In this document: positions 17,534 to 26,831 of the stretch, piece after piece | Position numbering within the stretch: position 1 is the stretch's first letter | Layout: the number at the start of each line of letters is the position of its first letter | Source of the DNA: Ktedonospora formicarum | Lineage (GTDB): Bacteria; Chloroflexota; Ktedonobacteria; Ktedonobacterales; Ktedonobacteraceae | Reading direction: 5' to 3' | Assembly (NCBI RefSeq): GCF_016587355.1 | Contig: NZ_BNJF01000011.1 | Coordinates: forward strand, 124,001-188,000 | Length of the DNA stretch: 64,000 nucleotides | Made by a program: the position numbers and the translations under genes | Notes under the pieces: model-generated | The model's input: only the letters and a program-made list of their open reading frames with translations | Told to the model about the DNA's origin: nothing | Database searches by the model: none

Positions 17534-19099
17534 TATGCGGTGCGAAATGACTCTCCAGGCCGCTTGAAGGCTAATTGTTGATGCGCTTTTCATTTCGCAC
17601 CAAGGATCCTGGCCTGTCTCCAGGGTCACGCCGTCTTCAGGAGGGCGATGCGGCGCAGATTGCTGGCGATCACCCCCAGGCCCAGCCATCGCTCCATCCC
17701 ATCTCTGCCATGATAGCGGCTCTTGCGCCAGCCATAATCCCGCCGCAGGCTGGCAATGCGCCCTTCGATCCCGGCTCGCCACCGATACCCGCGACGGAAG
17801 CGTGGAGTGCGTTCCAGAGCTCGGCGTTCCTCCGATGCCTTCCCAACTGCCGGGATCGCCACCTGTTTAACTCCTGCGGTCTTGAGCTTCTCTTCAGTGT
17901 CAGCGGAGTGAACCCCGCGATCTGCTGTTACCAAGCGAGGAGGCTGAGCAAACACCTCCCAATGGTGAGCGACCGCATCAATCGCCTGCCCATGCTCTTG
18001 CGGGTGCTCCAGGAGCTGATAGCGCGTTACCAGCCCTCCCTCAACTTCATCGAGCGTCACGAGTCGCCCAAACTCCACAAGCGCGCCGCCTTTGTGCCGT
18101 GGAATGGCTCGTGTGTGTGGCTCAAACAGGCTGAGCACTTTCTCGCTGGATGGTACCTTCTTGTTCTCCAGGACGCGCTTACGGGTTTGCGCGATCACCC
18201 GCACAACCTGCGGCAATACCTGTTCCACTTGCTGCAGCAGGCGGGTCGCTGGTTCCTGGGTCTCCTTGCCCAGCACGCTTACCACCTGGCGCACCTGTTT
18301 GACCATCTGCTCGGTCGTCTCCACCAGCTTCTCGTACAGCTTCTTCTGCTCAGCTTCCTTGTCTTCGCCTTTGCGTCGCAGTCCACGGTGGAAGGTTTGG
18401 GCGGTTCGCCGCGCAGTCCGCAGCCGGGAACGGCAGAGCTGCTGCACATTGTTCACCCGCTCTTTGAGCAAGCCTTTGGCCCTCTGCGCCACGCGGGAGA
18501 GCACCCGCACACTGTCGACCAACAGTCCGCCATCGGTGGGGTGGTGGATCTGGGTTTGCACACAGGTGGCGTCCAGTCGCAGCTTGCGCCCTTGAGTCAC
18601 CTTGGCATGGACCGCCAGTTGCACCACACGATCGTTCAACGCATGCAGCGTTTCTGGACGCAGGGTATGGGTCCACCGAATCAGAGTGGCTTTCGTGGGC
18701 ACGGTCTGGAAATACACGCGGCAGAACCACCGGAGCACCAGGCCATCGGCCACGCGCTTTGTGGTCTCTTCGTAACTACAGCCATAAAGGTGTTTGATCA
18801 GGAGCAGACGCAGAATGACTTCCACTGGCATGGAGTGCCGTCCATGCACCAGGGTGTGTTGGTAGCGCTTCCCCAAGTCGGTGTGTACGGCCTGATACAA
18901 CTGGTCATCTTCCAGCAGCGTGTCCAGAGTTTTGAGGATGGGGTCGGTCTGGGCCGCTACTTCTGGGACACGAGCAAACACATCCTCGACGGGGTAACTA
19001 TCGATGAGCATGGGATCCATCCTTATGCTTGTTTTTCCTCCTATTTTACCACAGCTATTACAGCCGCAAGCGGCCTGGAGAGCCATTTCGCACCGCATA
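17534..19099 (-). mobile_element. ISNCY-type insertion sequence with long terminal repeats
   Basis: The ends are inverted repeats starting TATGCGGTGCGAAATG and extending about 36 bases, with one mismatch, to CAGGCCGCTTG. The element is 1566 bp. A 10-bp direct duplication CTAGTACTAG, itself palindromic, flanks it at 17524-17533 and 19100-19109. The left copy contains the TAG stop of the methyltransferase gene. Confidence 0.9.
17626..19020 (-). CDS. ISNCY/IS1202-like DDE transposase
   Basis: The roughly 464-residue protein has R-L-D-A-T-C-V-Q-T for the first Asp, V-T-A-D-R-G-V-H-S for the second, and G-I-E-G-R-I-A-S-L-R-R-D-Y-G for the Glu. A long helical insertion rich in Arg, Gln and Lys lies between the first two, as in ISNCY elements. 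The frame is intact. It is open beyond 19020 and past the IS end at 19099, so I place the start at M-D-P-M-L-I-D-S-Y, with AGGAGG in the upstream leader. The gene fills its element and looks active. Confidence 0.85.
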   Translation of the reverse strand: MDPMLIDSYPVEDVFARVPEVAAQTDPILKTLDTLLEDDQLYQAVHTDLGKRYQHTLVHGRHSMPVEVILRLLLIKHLYGCSYEETTKRVADGLVLRWFCRVYFQTVPTKATLIRWTHTLRPETLHALNDRVVQLAVHAKVTQGRKLRLDATCVQTQIHHPTDGGLLVDSVRVLSRVAQRAKGLLKERVNNVQQLCRSRLRTARRTAQTFHRGLRRKGEDKEAEQKKLYEKLVETTEQMVKQVRQVVSVLGKETQEPATRLLQQVEQVLPQVVRVIAQTRKRVLENKKVPSSEKVLSLFEPHTRAIPRHKGGALVEFGRLVTLDEVEGGLVTRYQLLEHPQEHGQAIDAVAHHWEVFAQPPRLVTADRGVHSADTEEKLKTAGVKQVAIPAVGKASEERRALERTPRFRRGYRWRAGIEGRIASLRRDYGWRKSRYHGRDGMERWLGLGVIASNLRRIALLKTA

Positions 19100-19195
19100 C
19101 TAGTACTAGAAGAAAAACGGTCGGTCGCCTTGTTCTCAGAGCACATGCATCAAGAGCACCCCCCTGTCAATATGTGTCAAACCTCATGTTAGTCG

Positions 19196-19512
19196 GTCTG
19201 CGCCTGAGCAACGCTGCGGGCTGGTTTGAGGTCTTCTTTTTCCCCAAACGACGCGTCACGCCCGAACTCCATGCCTTTCTCAAAGCCCTGGCGAGCCTGC
19301 GTGAACGGGAGCAGCCCATCCCTGAGACCCTGGCCCAGGCTCTCCCTGCCGAGGTCGTCTCCCTCCTCCTGCAGGGCGTCTCTCTTACCGATCTCCCGCG
19401 CCAGTCTCACAAAGTCATCTTCCATCTCGTGCAGCTGGGACCCTCTGTGCGCTCTCGCTGGCGCGAAGACGCGCACACCTACCAGGGCATTGTAGGGCAC
19501 GAGATCAGCTAA
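19196..19512 (+). pseudogene. Copy 2 of the dispersed degenerate gene family, C-terminal part
   Basis: One open frame reads L-S-N-A-A-G-W-F-E-V-F-F-F-P-K-R-R-V-T-P-E-L through S-L-T-D-L-P-R-Q-S and R-W-R-E-D-A-H-T-Y-Q-G, ending at TAA 19510-19512. It is the cleanest version of the C-terminal half of the family also seen at 3251, 39240, 57975 and 61341. The N-terminal half is missing, and there is no start codon or ribosome binding site at the left edge. Confidence 0.65.
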
Positions 19513-19540
19513 AATCCCTGACAACATAATGTCAGGGATT
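19513..19540. terminator. Hairpin directly after the family copy
   Basis: Arms AATCCCTGACA at 19513-19523 and the exact inverse at 19530-19540 start at the base after the stop codon. No T-run follows, so termination strength is uncertain. Confidence 0.4.
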
Positions 19541-19593
19541 ACTGGTATGCTAGAGGCAAGTTGCTTTTTGATCTGCAAGAAAGGATAAGATCT

Positions 19594-20646
19594 ATGAACT
19601 CAGCGCACCTGTTCCCTGTTTTTGATGGACATAATGACACCCTTACCTACCTCTTTCGCTCACCGGAACGCAGCTTCTTACAGGAGAATTCCCAGGGACA
19701 CATTGATCTGCCTCGCGCCCGCAAGGGTGGATTCGCGGGCGGCTTCTTTGCTATTTTCCCCCGCTCGACTAGCCAGCAGGGTCAAAAGCCCGGAACATCT
19801 CCAACCGGAGAGCGTTCATTCCCGGCCCTTGACCCTCAGCAGGCTCACCAGTTCACCTTGTCTGTCATGGCCTACCTCTTTCGCCTGGAAAAAGAGGCAG
19901 AGGGGCAGATAAAAGTTGTTCGCACAGGTGAACAATTGGCCTGGTGCCTACAGAACGATGTTCTGGCAACCGTGCTCCACTTTGAAGGTGCTGAAGCTAT
20001 TGATCCCAACCTCGATGCACTTGAAGTCTTCTATCAGGCGGGACTTCGTTCTCTGGGCCTCGTATGGAGTCGCCCGAATATTTTCGCTCAAGGTGTTCCC
20101 TTCACGTTCCCCCACTCTCCCGACACAGGTCCAGGGCTCACGGATGCCGGACGGGAACTGGTACGTGCCTGCAACCAGCTACGTATTATGCTTGACCTCT
20201 CTCATCTCAATGAGAAGGGCTTCTGGGATGTGGCTCGTCTCTCCGATGCGCCCCTGGTCACGACACACTCAAATGTCTTCGCCATCTGCCCCTCGCCGCG
20301 CAACCTCACAAATAAGCAACTCGACGCCATCAAAGCCTCCGAAGGGATGGTCGGACTAAACTTCGCGCTGTCCTTTTTGCGTGAGGATGGGCACAACAAT
20401 CCCACAACGCCCCTTGATATCATGGTACACCACATCGACTATCTTGTTGAGCGTATGGGCATTGATCATGTCGGCTTTGGCTCGGACTTCGATGGCGGAA
20501 TCACCCCGTCACAAGATATCGGTGACGTTACAGGTCTCCCCAGGCTCATCTCGGCCCTACACAATCACGGCTATGATGACGCAGCCCTGCGCAAGCTCAC
20601 CCACGAGAACTGGCTCCGCGTCTTACGCAAGACCTGGCAATCCTAA
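19594..20646 (+). CDS. Membrane dipeptidase-like metallopeptidase (peptidase M19)
   Basis: The 350-residue protein has the renal-dipeptidase metal motifs in order: D-G-H-N-D near the N-terminus (His13, Asp15), L-H-F-E-G-A-E, L-D-L-S-H-L, T-T-H-S-N, and G-S-D-F-D-G near the C-terminus. These bind two zinc ions and cleave dipeptides, including those with a D-residue at the C-terminal side in known family members. No signal peptide is seen, so it is probably cytoplasmic. AAAGGA nine bases before the ATG sets the start. The length is normal for bacterial members. Confidence 0.93.
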   Translation: MNSAHLFPVFDGHNDTLTYLFRSPERSFLQENSQGHIDLPRARKGGFAGGFFAIFPRSTSQQGQKPGTSPTGERSFPALDPQQAHQFTLSVMAYLFRLEKEAEGQIKVVRTGEQLAWCLQNDVLATVLHFEGAEAIDPNLDALEVFYQAGLRSLGLVWSRPNIFAQGVPFTFPHSPDTGPGLTDAGRELVRACNQLRIMLDLSHLNEKGFWDVARLSDAPLVTTHSNVFAICPSPRNLTNKQLDAIKASEGMVGLNFALSFLREDGHNNPTTPLDIMVHHIDYLVERMGIDHVGFGSDFDGGITPSQDIGDVTGLPRLISALHNHGYDDAALRKLTHENWLRVLRKTWQS

Positions 20647-20658
20647 AACGATATTGTG

Positions 20659-20850
20659 GCGCTCATAAATATCGTGCCTACATATTACGGAAGAGTGGGA
20701 ACATGTAGAGAACGAGTCACAGGTTGCGCTCATAAATTACGCGCCTACATATTACGTTCTCGCATGTTGTACATGATCGCGTGTAAATAATATGGCATGC
20801 GACCATGGAACGGTAATGGCATATGTAATATGTAGGCGCGTAATTATGTT
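20659..20850. repeat. Two direct and one inverted copy of a 31-base repeat
   Basis: A 31-base unit starts at 20659 with GCGCTCATAAAT and ends CTACATATTACG. It recurs at 20726-20756, and its central GCGCCTACATATTAC part recurs inverted at about 20820-20845. Together the copies can fold into a long imperfect hairpin. The unit may be a small interspersed repeat or the 3' region of the dipeptidase transcript. Confidence 0.6.
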
Positions 20851-21162
20851 CTTTTAAAACTTAATCTGATGATATAGACTGGTGGGCAAACACTAGGTTG
20901 TGATGAGGTTTCCACTACACCTACCTATATTCCCACAATAGTGCACCCACTACATCCTACATGCTTTCTCTCCTCTTCTTCGCATGCTTCATACGTTAGC
21001 AGTAACACCTACGCAGGACATTTGCCAAGGGTAATACGCTCGCACGTTTCCCTATCGGATATGTTGAAGTAGTTGCTCTCCAATTCGTAATGAGGAAGAA
21101 ACTGACCTTGTTAGCGCTGATGTTGTCGTTCCGTTCAGCTCCTAATAATTGCTAAGGAGAGT
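20851..21162. other. Non-coding gap
   Basis: No gene, RNA or repeat was recognised in these 310 bases. Confidence 0.5.
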
Positions 21163-21813
21163 TTAGGTGTCAGATGAGGAACAGAGGTGTTGCTTGATAC
21201 GTCCAAGCAAACGCTCTTGATCAGCTTTGTTTCTGATAAAAAAGACTTTCTCTTGATATTTTTTTAGATACCTACGCACAAAGGCTGCTGTAGGAGGAAC
21301 TGAAATTCCATCTCTTTCCAGACATCTGAGTAAAATTTCTGCATCTGGTGGTTCTCTCCTCTCTCCATACTCTTCAAAATACCTGCGCATGAAGGCTGCT
21401 TTAGGCGAGTGAGAAGGGACCTTATTTAAATAGTGGTTGTGATTATCTTTTAAGAGTTTCACAAGCAATTTTATGCCATTGACACCGGGATAAGGATTGA
21501 TGCCACGGAGGCTTTTTGAGATATGACGACGAATCATGCGAGATGCAGCCACAGGCCAGGGGATCTCAAGCAACACGATATAATCAGCCTGATAGAGCAA
21601 CGGGTCTGTCCAGATAATATAACTTCCTTCTGTGACCCATCCAGGTTGCTCAGCAATAGAAAAGGCATCATTGAGAGACTCTGCCATCTGCGTCCCATTT
21701 TTCTGGCTTATCTTATCTAGCTCATAATGAGGAACAGCAAACCTGGAAGAGAGAGACTCTGCCAAGGTTGTCTTTCCACTACTAGACCCTCCGATAATGT
21801 GTATTTTTATCAT
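21163..21813 (-). CDS. P-loop NTPase, adenylate-kinase/topology-modulation-like
   Basis: The 216-residue protein begins M-I-K-I-H-I-I-G-G-S-S-S-G-K-T-T with a Walker A loop at residues 8-16. Next comes L-D-K-I as in FlaR/topology-modulation-like kinases, then G-W-V-T-E-G-S-Y, Y-I-V-L-L-E-I-P and an Arg-rich lid (A-S-R-M-I-R-R-H). These small proteins resemble shikimate and adenylate kinases, but their substrates are mostly unknown. The start at 21813 follows AAGGA and is preferred to an upstream ATG at 21831. An internal duplication is visible: F-M-R-R-Y-F-E-E-Y and F-V-R-R-Y-L-K-K-Y both follow P-x-A-A. Confidence 0.75.
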   Translation of the reverse strand: MIKIHIIGGSSSGKTTLAESLSSRFAVPHYELDKISQKNGTQMAESLNDAFSIAEQPGWVTEGSYIIWTDPLLYQADYIVLLEIPWPVAASRMIRRHISKSLRGINPYPGVNGIKLLVKLLKDNHNHYLNKVPSHSPKAAFMRRYFEEYGERREPPDAEILLRCLERDGISVPPTAAFVRRYLKKYQEKVFFIRNKADQERLLGRIKQHLCSSSDT

Positions 21814-21831
21814 GTTTTTCCTTGGTTGCAA

Positions 21832-22721
21832 TGTTTATCTTCCTTGGAGCAAGGATACTCAATTATTGTGAAACATGCAAAATTTGCCATATTTGCTGAT
21901 ATCTCCGCCGCATAGAATGCCTGGAGGATAAAAAGGCAACAACTCATTGCTCCTCTGAGGGCGAAAACAGAAGAGCTGGATGTTTGCCAGATGCTTTAGC
22001 ACTGCTTGCGTGTCTGAGGCAAGCAAAATCGTTGCCAAGTAATGTGGCAATCTTCATTTTTCTTTGGCACATACTTGATCGCTCCATCCAACGCGCAACA
22101 GAACAGGGCAATCAGTGTGAGCAAAGCATTGAAGCAGGAGGGACGTTCGTTTTGACAGAAAAACACCCATCATCCCGAATTGACAGAAGGAGGAATGGAG
22201 AGGAAAGATCAGCCAGAGGAAGCTGAGCGCCCCCTTCAAGCGGTAGAGCGGCACCTATGCCAACAGGTGCTGCTCTACCATGCCATGGCATTCCTGTTGC
22301 AGCAGGTCATGTCGAAGCACCTTGGAGGAAACCTCAAGCAAGGAGAGAAGAAAGGCAAAGATGAAACTGGCCATCAACAAGCGCTTTCTGTGTTGCTCCC
22401 ATGCCCACAGGCTTGATTCTTCCCACAATATTTTGGAGAGGCATAGCAAGCGAATCGAATCACTTGGTCAATACCCTTACAAATAGCAAATCTGGCCCTC
22501 CAACGGAAGCATTTGCCCTCCGATAAGGATCTGGCATAGGTTTAGTAATAAGCTGATCAATATTTGGCCAATGCTCTCATCTGCAGTTTTTCCTTCCCCT
22601 TTCATCTCCTCCATATAGACACCCTCTGGGAGTCTCATCTATACTACTGCAAAGGGAATGATCTATTTGTGAGAGAAGCCAGATTTCATGCCTGATAGCG
22701 CATTTCATTGGGAGATCTCCT
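21832..22721. other. Long gap with one doubtful small frame
   Basis: A 73-codon frame at 22195-22416 (M-E-R-K-D-Q-P-E-E-A-E-R) has AGGAGG almost touching its ATG and no family resemblance. It may be a small helical protein or chance. Nothing else was recognised in this 890-base stretch. Confidence 0.35.
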
Positions 22722-23882
22722 ATGCCACAAGCTACTAACGGGCATTCTCAACATGTCACCGTACCGCTGCGTATCGAGCACAATCGCCCCTTTGTGGACT
22801 TTACATTGAAGGGGGTGGATGGCAGTACCCATACAGCTCGCTTCTGGATCGATACAGGGGGCGGCGCTTTTCTCATCTCCGAAGCCTTGGCACGGAAACT
22901 TGGAATGTCGTGGGAGGAGGTGATTGAAAGCGATGAGGGCCGTTTTGCCCCTTGTTCGCCACCAGCGCTTCGCCTCGCTGGTATGCCGATACGTCTTGAG
23001 CATACCCAGGCTCTTGTTGTCCTCGACCAGCCTGTGCACATGACGCCTGGAATCTTTGCCGATGGGCTGATATGCGGTAGCCTTCTCGCACAGTATCATG
23101 TCATTTTTGATTTTCCTCACCACCAATTCACACTGGCAACACCTGGCACCCTACCACCTCAGGGCGCTCCTCTGGGTACGCCCATTCACCCGGAATCGGG
23201 TTTTCCTCGCCTTGAGGTACAGATCGATGGGCAAACATACGGGATGCTGCTCGATACTGGTGCCTCACATACCATGATCTCACGTCCCTTGTTGGAGACG
23301 TTCACAACGGCGCATCCCGATTGGTCACGCGCAGATGGAGCGATCGGCACTGCTAACATGGGGGACGAGCAAGCAGATACCAAGCAATGCATGGTACGCC
23401 TGGCAACATGCACATGGGGACCATACCAACTTGCCGATGTCAGTGTCGTCTCACGAGATCCTGGTGTGTTTGAGGAGCGTCTGTCTCCATGGATGACAAG
23501 TCCAATCGTTGGCGCGCTCGGTGGCAATGTGCTCAGATGTTTTCGCGTTGAAATCGACTATGCCGGACAAACAACATACCTGGAGCAATACGCCACACCC
23601 ACTGCCCACGACATGGACCTGATTGGACTCACGCTGTTGCCTCAGAGAGATGGTTCCTATCGTGTCCTGGAGGTAGCAACAGGTGGCAACGCTCAAGAGG
23701 TCTCTGAGCAGATCCAGGTGGGTGACATCCTTCTGTATGTCGATCAACAGGAGATCTACGGTCTCTCGCTAGCGAGCGCAGTGGATGCATTGCGCGGTGT
23801 GCCTGGTCAGATGCATACATTGCAACTGGAACGCATGGGCCAACATCGAGAGATACAGGTTCCTGTCAGGCGCGTTCTCTAA
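22722..23882 (+). CDS. Retropepsin-like aspartic protease with two catalytic motifs and a C-terminal PDZ domain
   Basis: The 386-residue protein has two clan-AA aspartic motifs. The first is F-W-I-D-T-G-G-G-A-F (Asp44) and the second is M-L-L-D-T-G-A-S-H-T (Asp178), so one chain could supply both aspartates. Each is followed by a beta-rich segment such as I-F-A-D-G-L-I-C-G-S and I-V-G-A-L-G-G-N-V. Residues about 300-384 look like a PDZ domain, with the carboxylate-binding region near V-G-D-I-L-L-Y-V-D. No signal peptide or membrane segment is seen, so it should act in the cytoplasm. GGGAG at 7 bases supports the ATG. Physiological substrate unknown. Confidence 0.85.
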   Translation: MPQATNGHSQHVTVPLRIEHNRPFVDFTLKGVDGSTHTARFWIDTGGGAFLISEALARKLGMSWEEVIESDEGRFAPCSPPALRLAGMPIRLEHTQALVVLDQPVHMTPGIFADGLICGSLLAQYHVIFDFPHHQFTLATPGTLPPQGAPLGTPIHPESGFPRLEVQIDGQTYGMLLDTGASHTMISRPLLETFTTAHPDWSRADGAIGTANMGDEQADTKQCMVRLATCTWGPYQLADVSVVSRDPGVFEERLSPWMTSPIVGALGGNVLRCFRVEIDYAGQTTYLEQYATPTAHDMDLIGLTLLPQRDGSYRVLEVATGGNAQEVSEQIQVGDILLYVDQQEIYGLSLASAVDALRGVPGQMHTLQLERMGQHREIQVPVRRVL

Positions 23883-24389
23883 ATGCGGTGAAGCACGCGC
23901 TGGCGCAGGAGGGCAAAGCCCATCTTACTGTACATCAGAAAGCGCAGCCAGGGGGAGGAGGATATCATGGTATGAGCGAAACGAGAGCGACGCAAACGAA
24001 CCGACAACTGGGAACAGATCTAGCAATGGGGCCGTCATCCGGAGCAACGGTTCTATGAGAACATCAGACCGCTCTCGCTCTTTGGTATTCCACCTGCTGA
24101 ACGAACACAGGAGACTGGGTGAACAGAAAACACATTGCGAAGGACTGCTGATGCTTTCTGCATAGAAGGTATAACAAGCCTCTTTCGTCCGACGAAGCAG
24201 CAGCGGGAAGATCATCATCGATCTCTCCCTATTCCCATGTGTCTGCTTATTGTTGATTTGAAGGCCGAATATCCTGACTTCAGTCTCCGCGAGATTGTTG
24301 ACATTTGTTTCGTCCAGTTTGATCGTCGCCCTTATCACAATACGGTCAAGCAAGTCCTAGCTGATGGCCTCAGGATTCCATGATCAGTT
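23883..24389 (+). pseudogene. Gap with an integrase helix-turn-helix remnant
   Basis: Around 24180-24380 one frame reads V-D-L-K-A-E-Y-P-D-F-S-L-R-E-I-V-D-I-C-F and R-R-P-Y-H-N-T-V-K-Q-V-L. This pattern matches the helix-turn-helix region preceding integrase cores in IS481-type transposases. The catalytic part is missing. The rest of the gap shows nothing. Confidence 0.4.
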
Positions 24390-24880
24390 ACTTTGCCTGA
24401 TGCTCAAGGAAGGAGGTTTCCGAATCGGCGAGCTTTTATGTTTGCATATAAAAGATCTTGATTTTGGACAGGAGGAGGTCTACGTTCGTTTTCGCCCTGG
24501 CAATGAGAACCAAACTCGTGCCAAGTCCGATACAGCAGAGAACGCTTTGTTCATCTTCCTCCCACGGTAATGGGCCTGCTTGATATCTACATCACTGAAG
24601 TCTGGGTAGAGGCCAGCCCTCAGACTGATCATCTCTGGGTTGTGCTCAAAAAAGATGCCAAGAATCGTGAAGGGAAGGCAACGGTTTGGGAGGGCTCTCT
24701 CTGTAGCCGCTGTCGAAAAGATGTTTCAGCACTACTCGAGAAAATCAGGTGTGAACTTACTTATGAGGGAATTACTTGGAGTCTCGTCAACCCCAGAACT
24801 GGCTTGTTTTTGCCTGATTGCTCTTTTCCCAAGCAATTCAGCTTGTTGTCTTTTCAGAGATGAGATGATAGACAATGAGA
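24390..24880 (+). pseudogene. Tyrosine recombinase remnant with several frameshifts
   Basis: Three frames in order give L-M-L-K-E-G-G-F-R-I-G-E-L-L-C-L-H-I-K-D-L-D-F (with the first catalytic Arg of the family), then T-D-H-L-W-V-V-L-K-K-D-A-K-N, then F-Q-H-Y-S-R-K-S-G-V. The H-x-x-R and Tyr motifs are lost. The chromosomal role of the parent integrase is unknown. Confidence 0.6.
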
Positions 24881-24949
24881 TGAACATGATGCTCATCTCG
24901 TTGATACTCAAATGACTGTTTCATGATCTAATCATGCATCTTATTAAAC

Positions 24950-25030
24950 CATGAAGCAAGAGGTAAAACCGCAATAGCCTCACCGCTTGGGATGAATCCC
25001 AGCGGCTTGCAGCGGGCTAAAGCCCTATAG
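24950..25030 (+). ncRNA. Two adjacent small hairpins, possible IS200/IS605-type end
   Basis: GGGATGAATCCC and GGGCTAAAGCCC form two short perfect hairpins within 45 bases, a few bases after GAAGCAAGAGG. This recalls element ends of TnpB transposons. No tnpB gene lies nearby, so the assignment is weak. Confidence 0.25.
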
Positions 25031-25521
25031 TGTCAGCCATTCTTCTCTGCACATTGAAGCGGGTTTCGATGTAGTTCTAATATGGGCGGCCCTTCTTGAT
25101 TTCTTTCTTCTCGATGCACAGGGCCTCATACACCCTTCTGGCATCATGCGAGAGAAAGACGCTACCACTGGCACAAAATTTCCTGGGAAAACCACTTCCC
25201 ATCGGGTATACTTTCCCCAAATGTGTAAATTGCGTTCCCATTGAAAGATTGACGAACTTTTGGTATGCAGAAGAAAGCGCGCCATCAGATCGATGAGAGG
25301 CTCATGGTCGTACCAGCAATCGAAGGCATTGATCTGTTCAAAATAACGCAGGTGACAATGGCCTTAGAAAAGACCTATCAGGACGGGGACACATCCGTAC
25401 AGGCCGTTCCGGCCCACGTCTGCCGCAGAGTTGCTTGTGCTGCGCCAGGACACAAAGAACTTGTTTAACGAGAACGATCTCTCACAAGAAGTCAACACCA
25501 ACAGCGTGTAAGGAGAAAGCA
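25031..25521. other. Gap without a recognised gene
   Basis: Short open frames exist on both strands but none resembles a family I know or has a ribosome binding site. An AAGGAG site at the right edge belongs to the thioesterase. Confidence 0.4.
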
Positions 25522-25971
25522 ATGATCCCACCAGACCCAGACTATGTGGTGCGCGTGCAAACCAGTTTTGGTCGTCAACAAGCTATGGCACTGCTAGGAG
25601 CCCAGATGACCGAGGTGCGGCCTGGGGTAACGGAAATTGTCCTTCCCTTTCGAGAAGAACTGACACAACAGCATGGCTTTGTGCATGCAGGGATTATCAC
25701 TGCCATTGCCGATTCTGCCTGTGGCTATGCCGCGCTGAGTCTGATGCCACCAGGCGTGGGCGTCCTGACCATCGAATTCAAGGTCAACCTCCTCAATCCA
25801 GCGGCAGGCGAGCGTTTCATAGCACGAGGCCAGGTAGTAAAGCCGGGGCGCACCATCATGGTTTGTACGGGCGAGGTAGTAGCCCAACGCGCGGATAGCA
25901 CTCAGCAGACGGTCGCTCTGATGCAGGCGACAATGATGGTCGTGCGTGATCGCCCCACTGTCTCGGATTAG
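25522..25971 (+). CDS. PaaI-like hotdog-fold thioesterase
   Basis: The 149-residue protein has the hotdog thioesterase core with Q-H-G-F-V-H-A-G-I-I-T-A-I-A-D-S-A-C-G-Y-A, where the central helix carries the acidic active-site residue. L-T-I-E-F-K-V-N-L-L-N-P-A follows, as in the PaaI/YdiI group. Such enzymes release CoA from aryl- or acyl-CoA esters in the cytoplasm. AAGGAG six bases before the ATG fixes the start; the frame is open 29 codons upstream without a site. A factor-independent terminator starts at its stop codon, so the transcript ends here. Confidence 0.9.
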   Translation: MIPPDPDYVVRVQTSFGRQQAMALLGAQMTEVRPGVTEIVLPFREELTQQHGFVHAGIITAIADSACGYAALSLMPPGVGVLTIEFKVNLLNPAAGERFIARGQVVKPGRTIMVCTGEVVAQRADSTQQTVALMQATMMVVRDRPTVSD

Positions 25972-26000
25972 AAAAGCGTGGATCCGCGCTTTTCTTTTTC
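25971..26000 (+). terminator. Rho-independent terminator of the thioesterase gene
   Basis: GAAAAGCGTG pairs with CGCGCTTTTC around a GATC loop and is followed by TTTTTC. It begins at the last base of the stop codon. Confidence 0.85.
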
Positions 26001-26628
26001 CAATGTACAAAGTTTCGATGAAAGAAGTCACATGAGGAACGGTTTTTCCCGCGAATGCATTGACCAGTGTTCAATATTGTGGGCAAAACCTGCTCAATCC
26101 GTCCGTAGGGCATTTACAAAGAAGGCTTGGGGACACAAAATGAGGGAGCACTGGCACCCTCCAACGCACACGCACACTTAAATCTCTCCGATATCGTTCC
26201 CTTTCTCACACTGGCTGCTCACACAACATTATCCCACATGCGAGGCATCCTGGGAAGAAAACACCTCATGCACACAGCAGCAGCTATAGCTGCTGCTAAG
26301 AGATGCCAGGGGCCGAGACCAGAGATCACTGCAACAACCGCTGCTACGGCTGCTGGCAACCCCATTCGCCTCCTTTACACGCAACACAAGCTATATATGG
26401 GATCCTCATCCACGTGCGACACCTACTTTCATGCTCGATTCTCTCCTCTTCCCCTCGTTCTCTTCTGTAGAAAAACAATGATACAAATTTGGAAGACAAT
26501 GACATAGTTATCAAAACTCAAGCGCTCATAATTTGGGTTATTTACCGAATTTGGTTTGTCTGGACAGAATGTCTCTTGAATAACCCATTGGCGTTTCAGT
26601 AGGGCATACCTTTGAGGCAGAGGAGAAA
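26001..26628. other. Gap without a recognised gene
   Basis: An Ala/Thr-rich frame at 26127-26507 contains low-complexity GCTGCT repeats and no ribosome binding site. I do not call it. Confidence 0.4.
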
Positions 26629-26790
26629 CTATGGTTGTATTTCCAGGAGGCGAAAACACAGCACAAAACTTCCGAATACAGTGCCCCAACGACTGATGGT
26701 GGTCACTGCAACCCCTAACTTGTCCGCAACCTCTACCTGCGAATACCCACGCACTCGACGTGCCTGCTTGAGCATATTCTTCATCCTCAT
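26629..26790 (-). pseudogene. XRE-type helix-turn-helix regulator, N-terminal fragment
   Basis: After AGGGGAGG and an ATG the frame reads M-K-N-M-L-K-Q-A-R-R and Y-S-Q-V-E-V-A-D-K-L-G-V-A-V-T-T-I-S-R-W. This is a complete Cro/CI-type helix-turn-helix. After about 45 residues the family resemblance ends and a stop follows, so the effector part has been lost. The IS6 element begins 42 bases upstream of this start. Confidence 0.55.
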
Positions 26791-26831
26791 CACGCCTCCC
26801 CTTAGAGCCACTCAATACGGGTCACCTGACC

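Noticed and set aside
17575..19512. A 645-codon plus-strand open frame
   Set aside because: It is antisense to the intact ISNCY-type transposase, whose DDE motifs are clear. Only its last 105 codons, beyond the IS, are meaningful as a family copy.
26127..26507. An Ala/Thr-rich open frame
   Set aside because: Low-complexity GCTGCT stretches, no start signal and no family.
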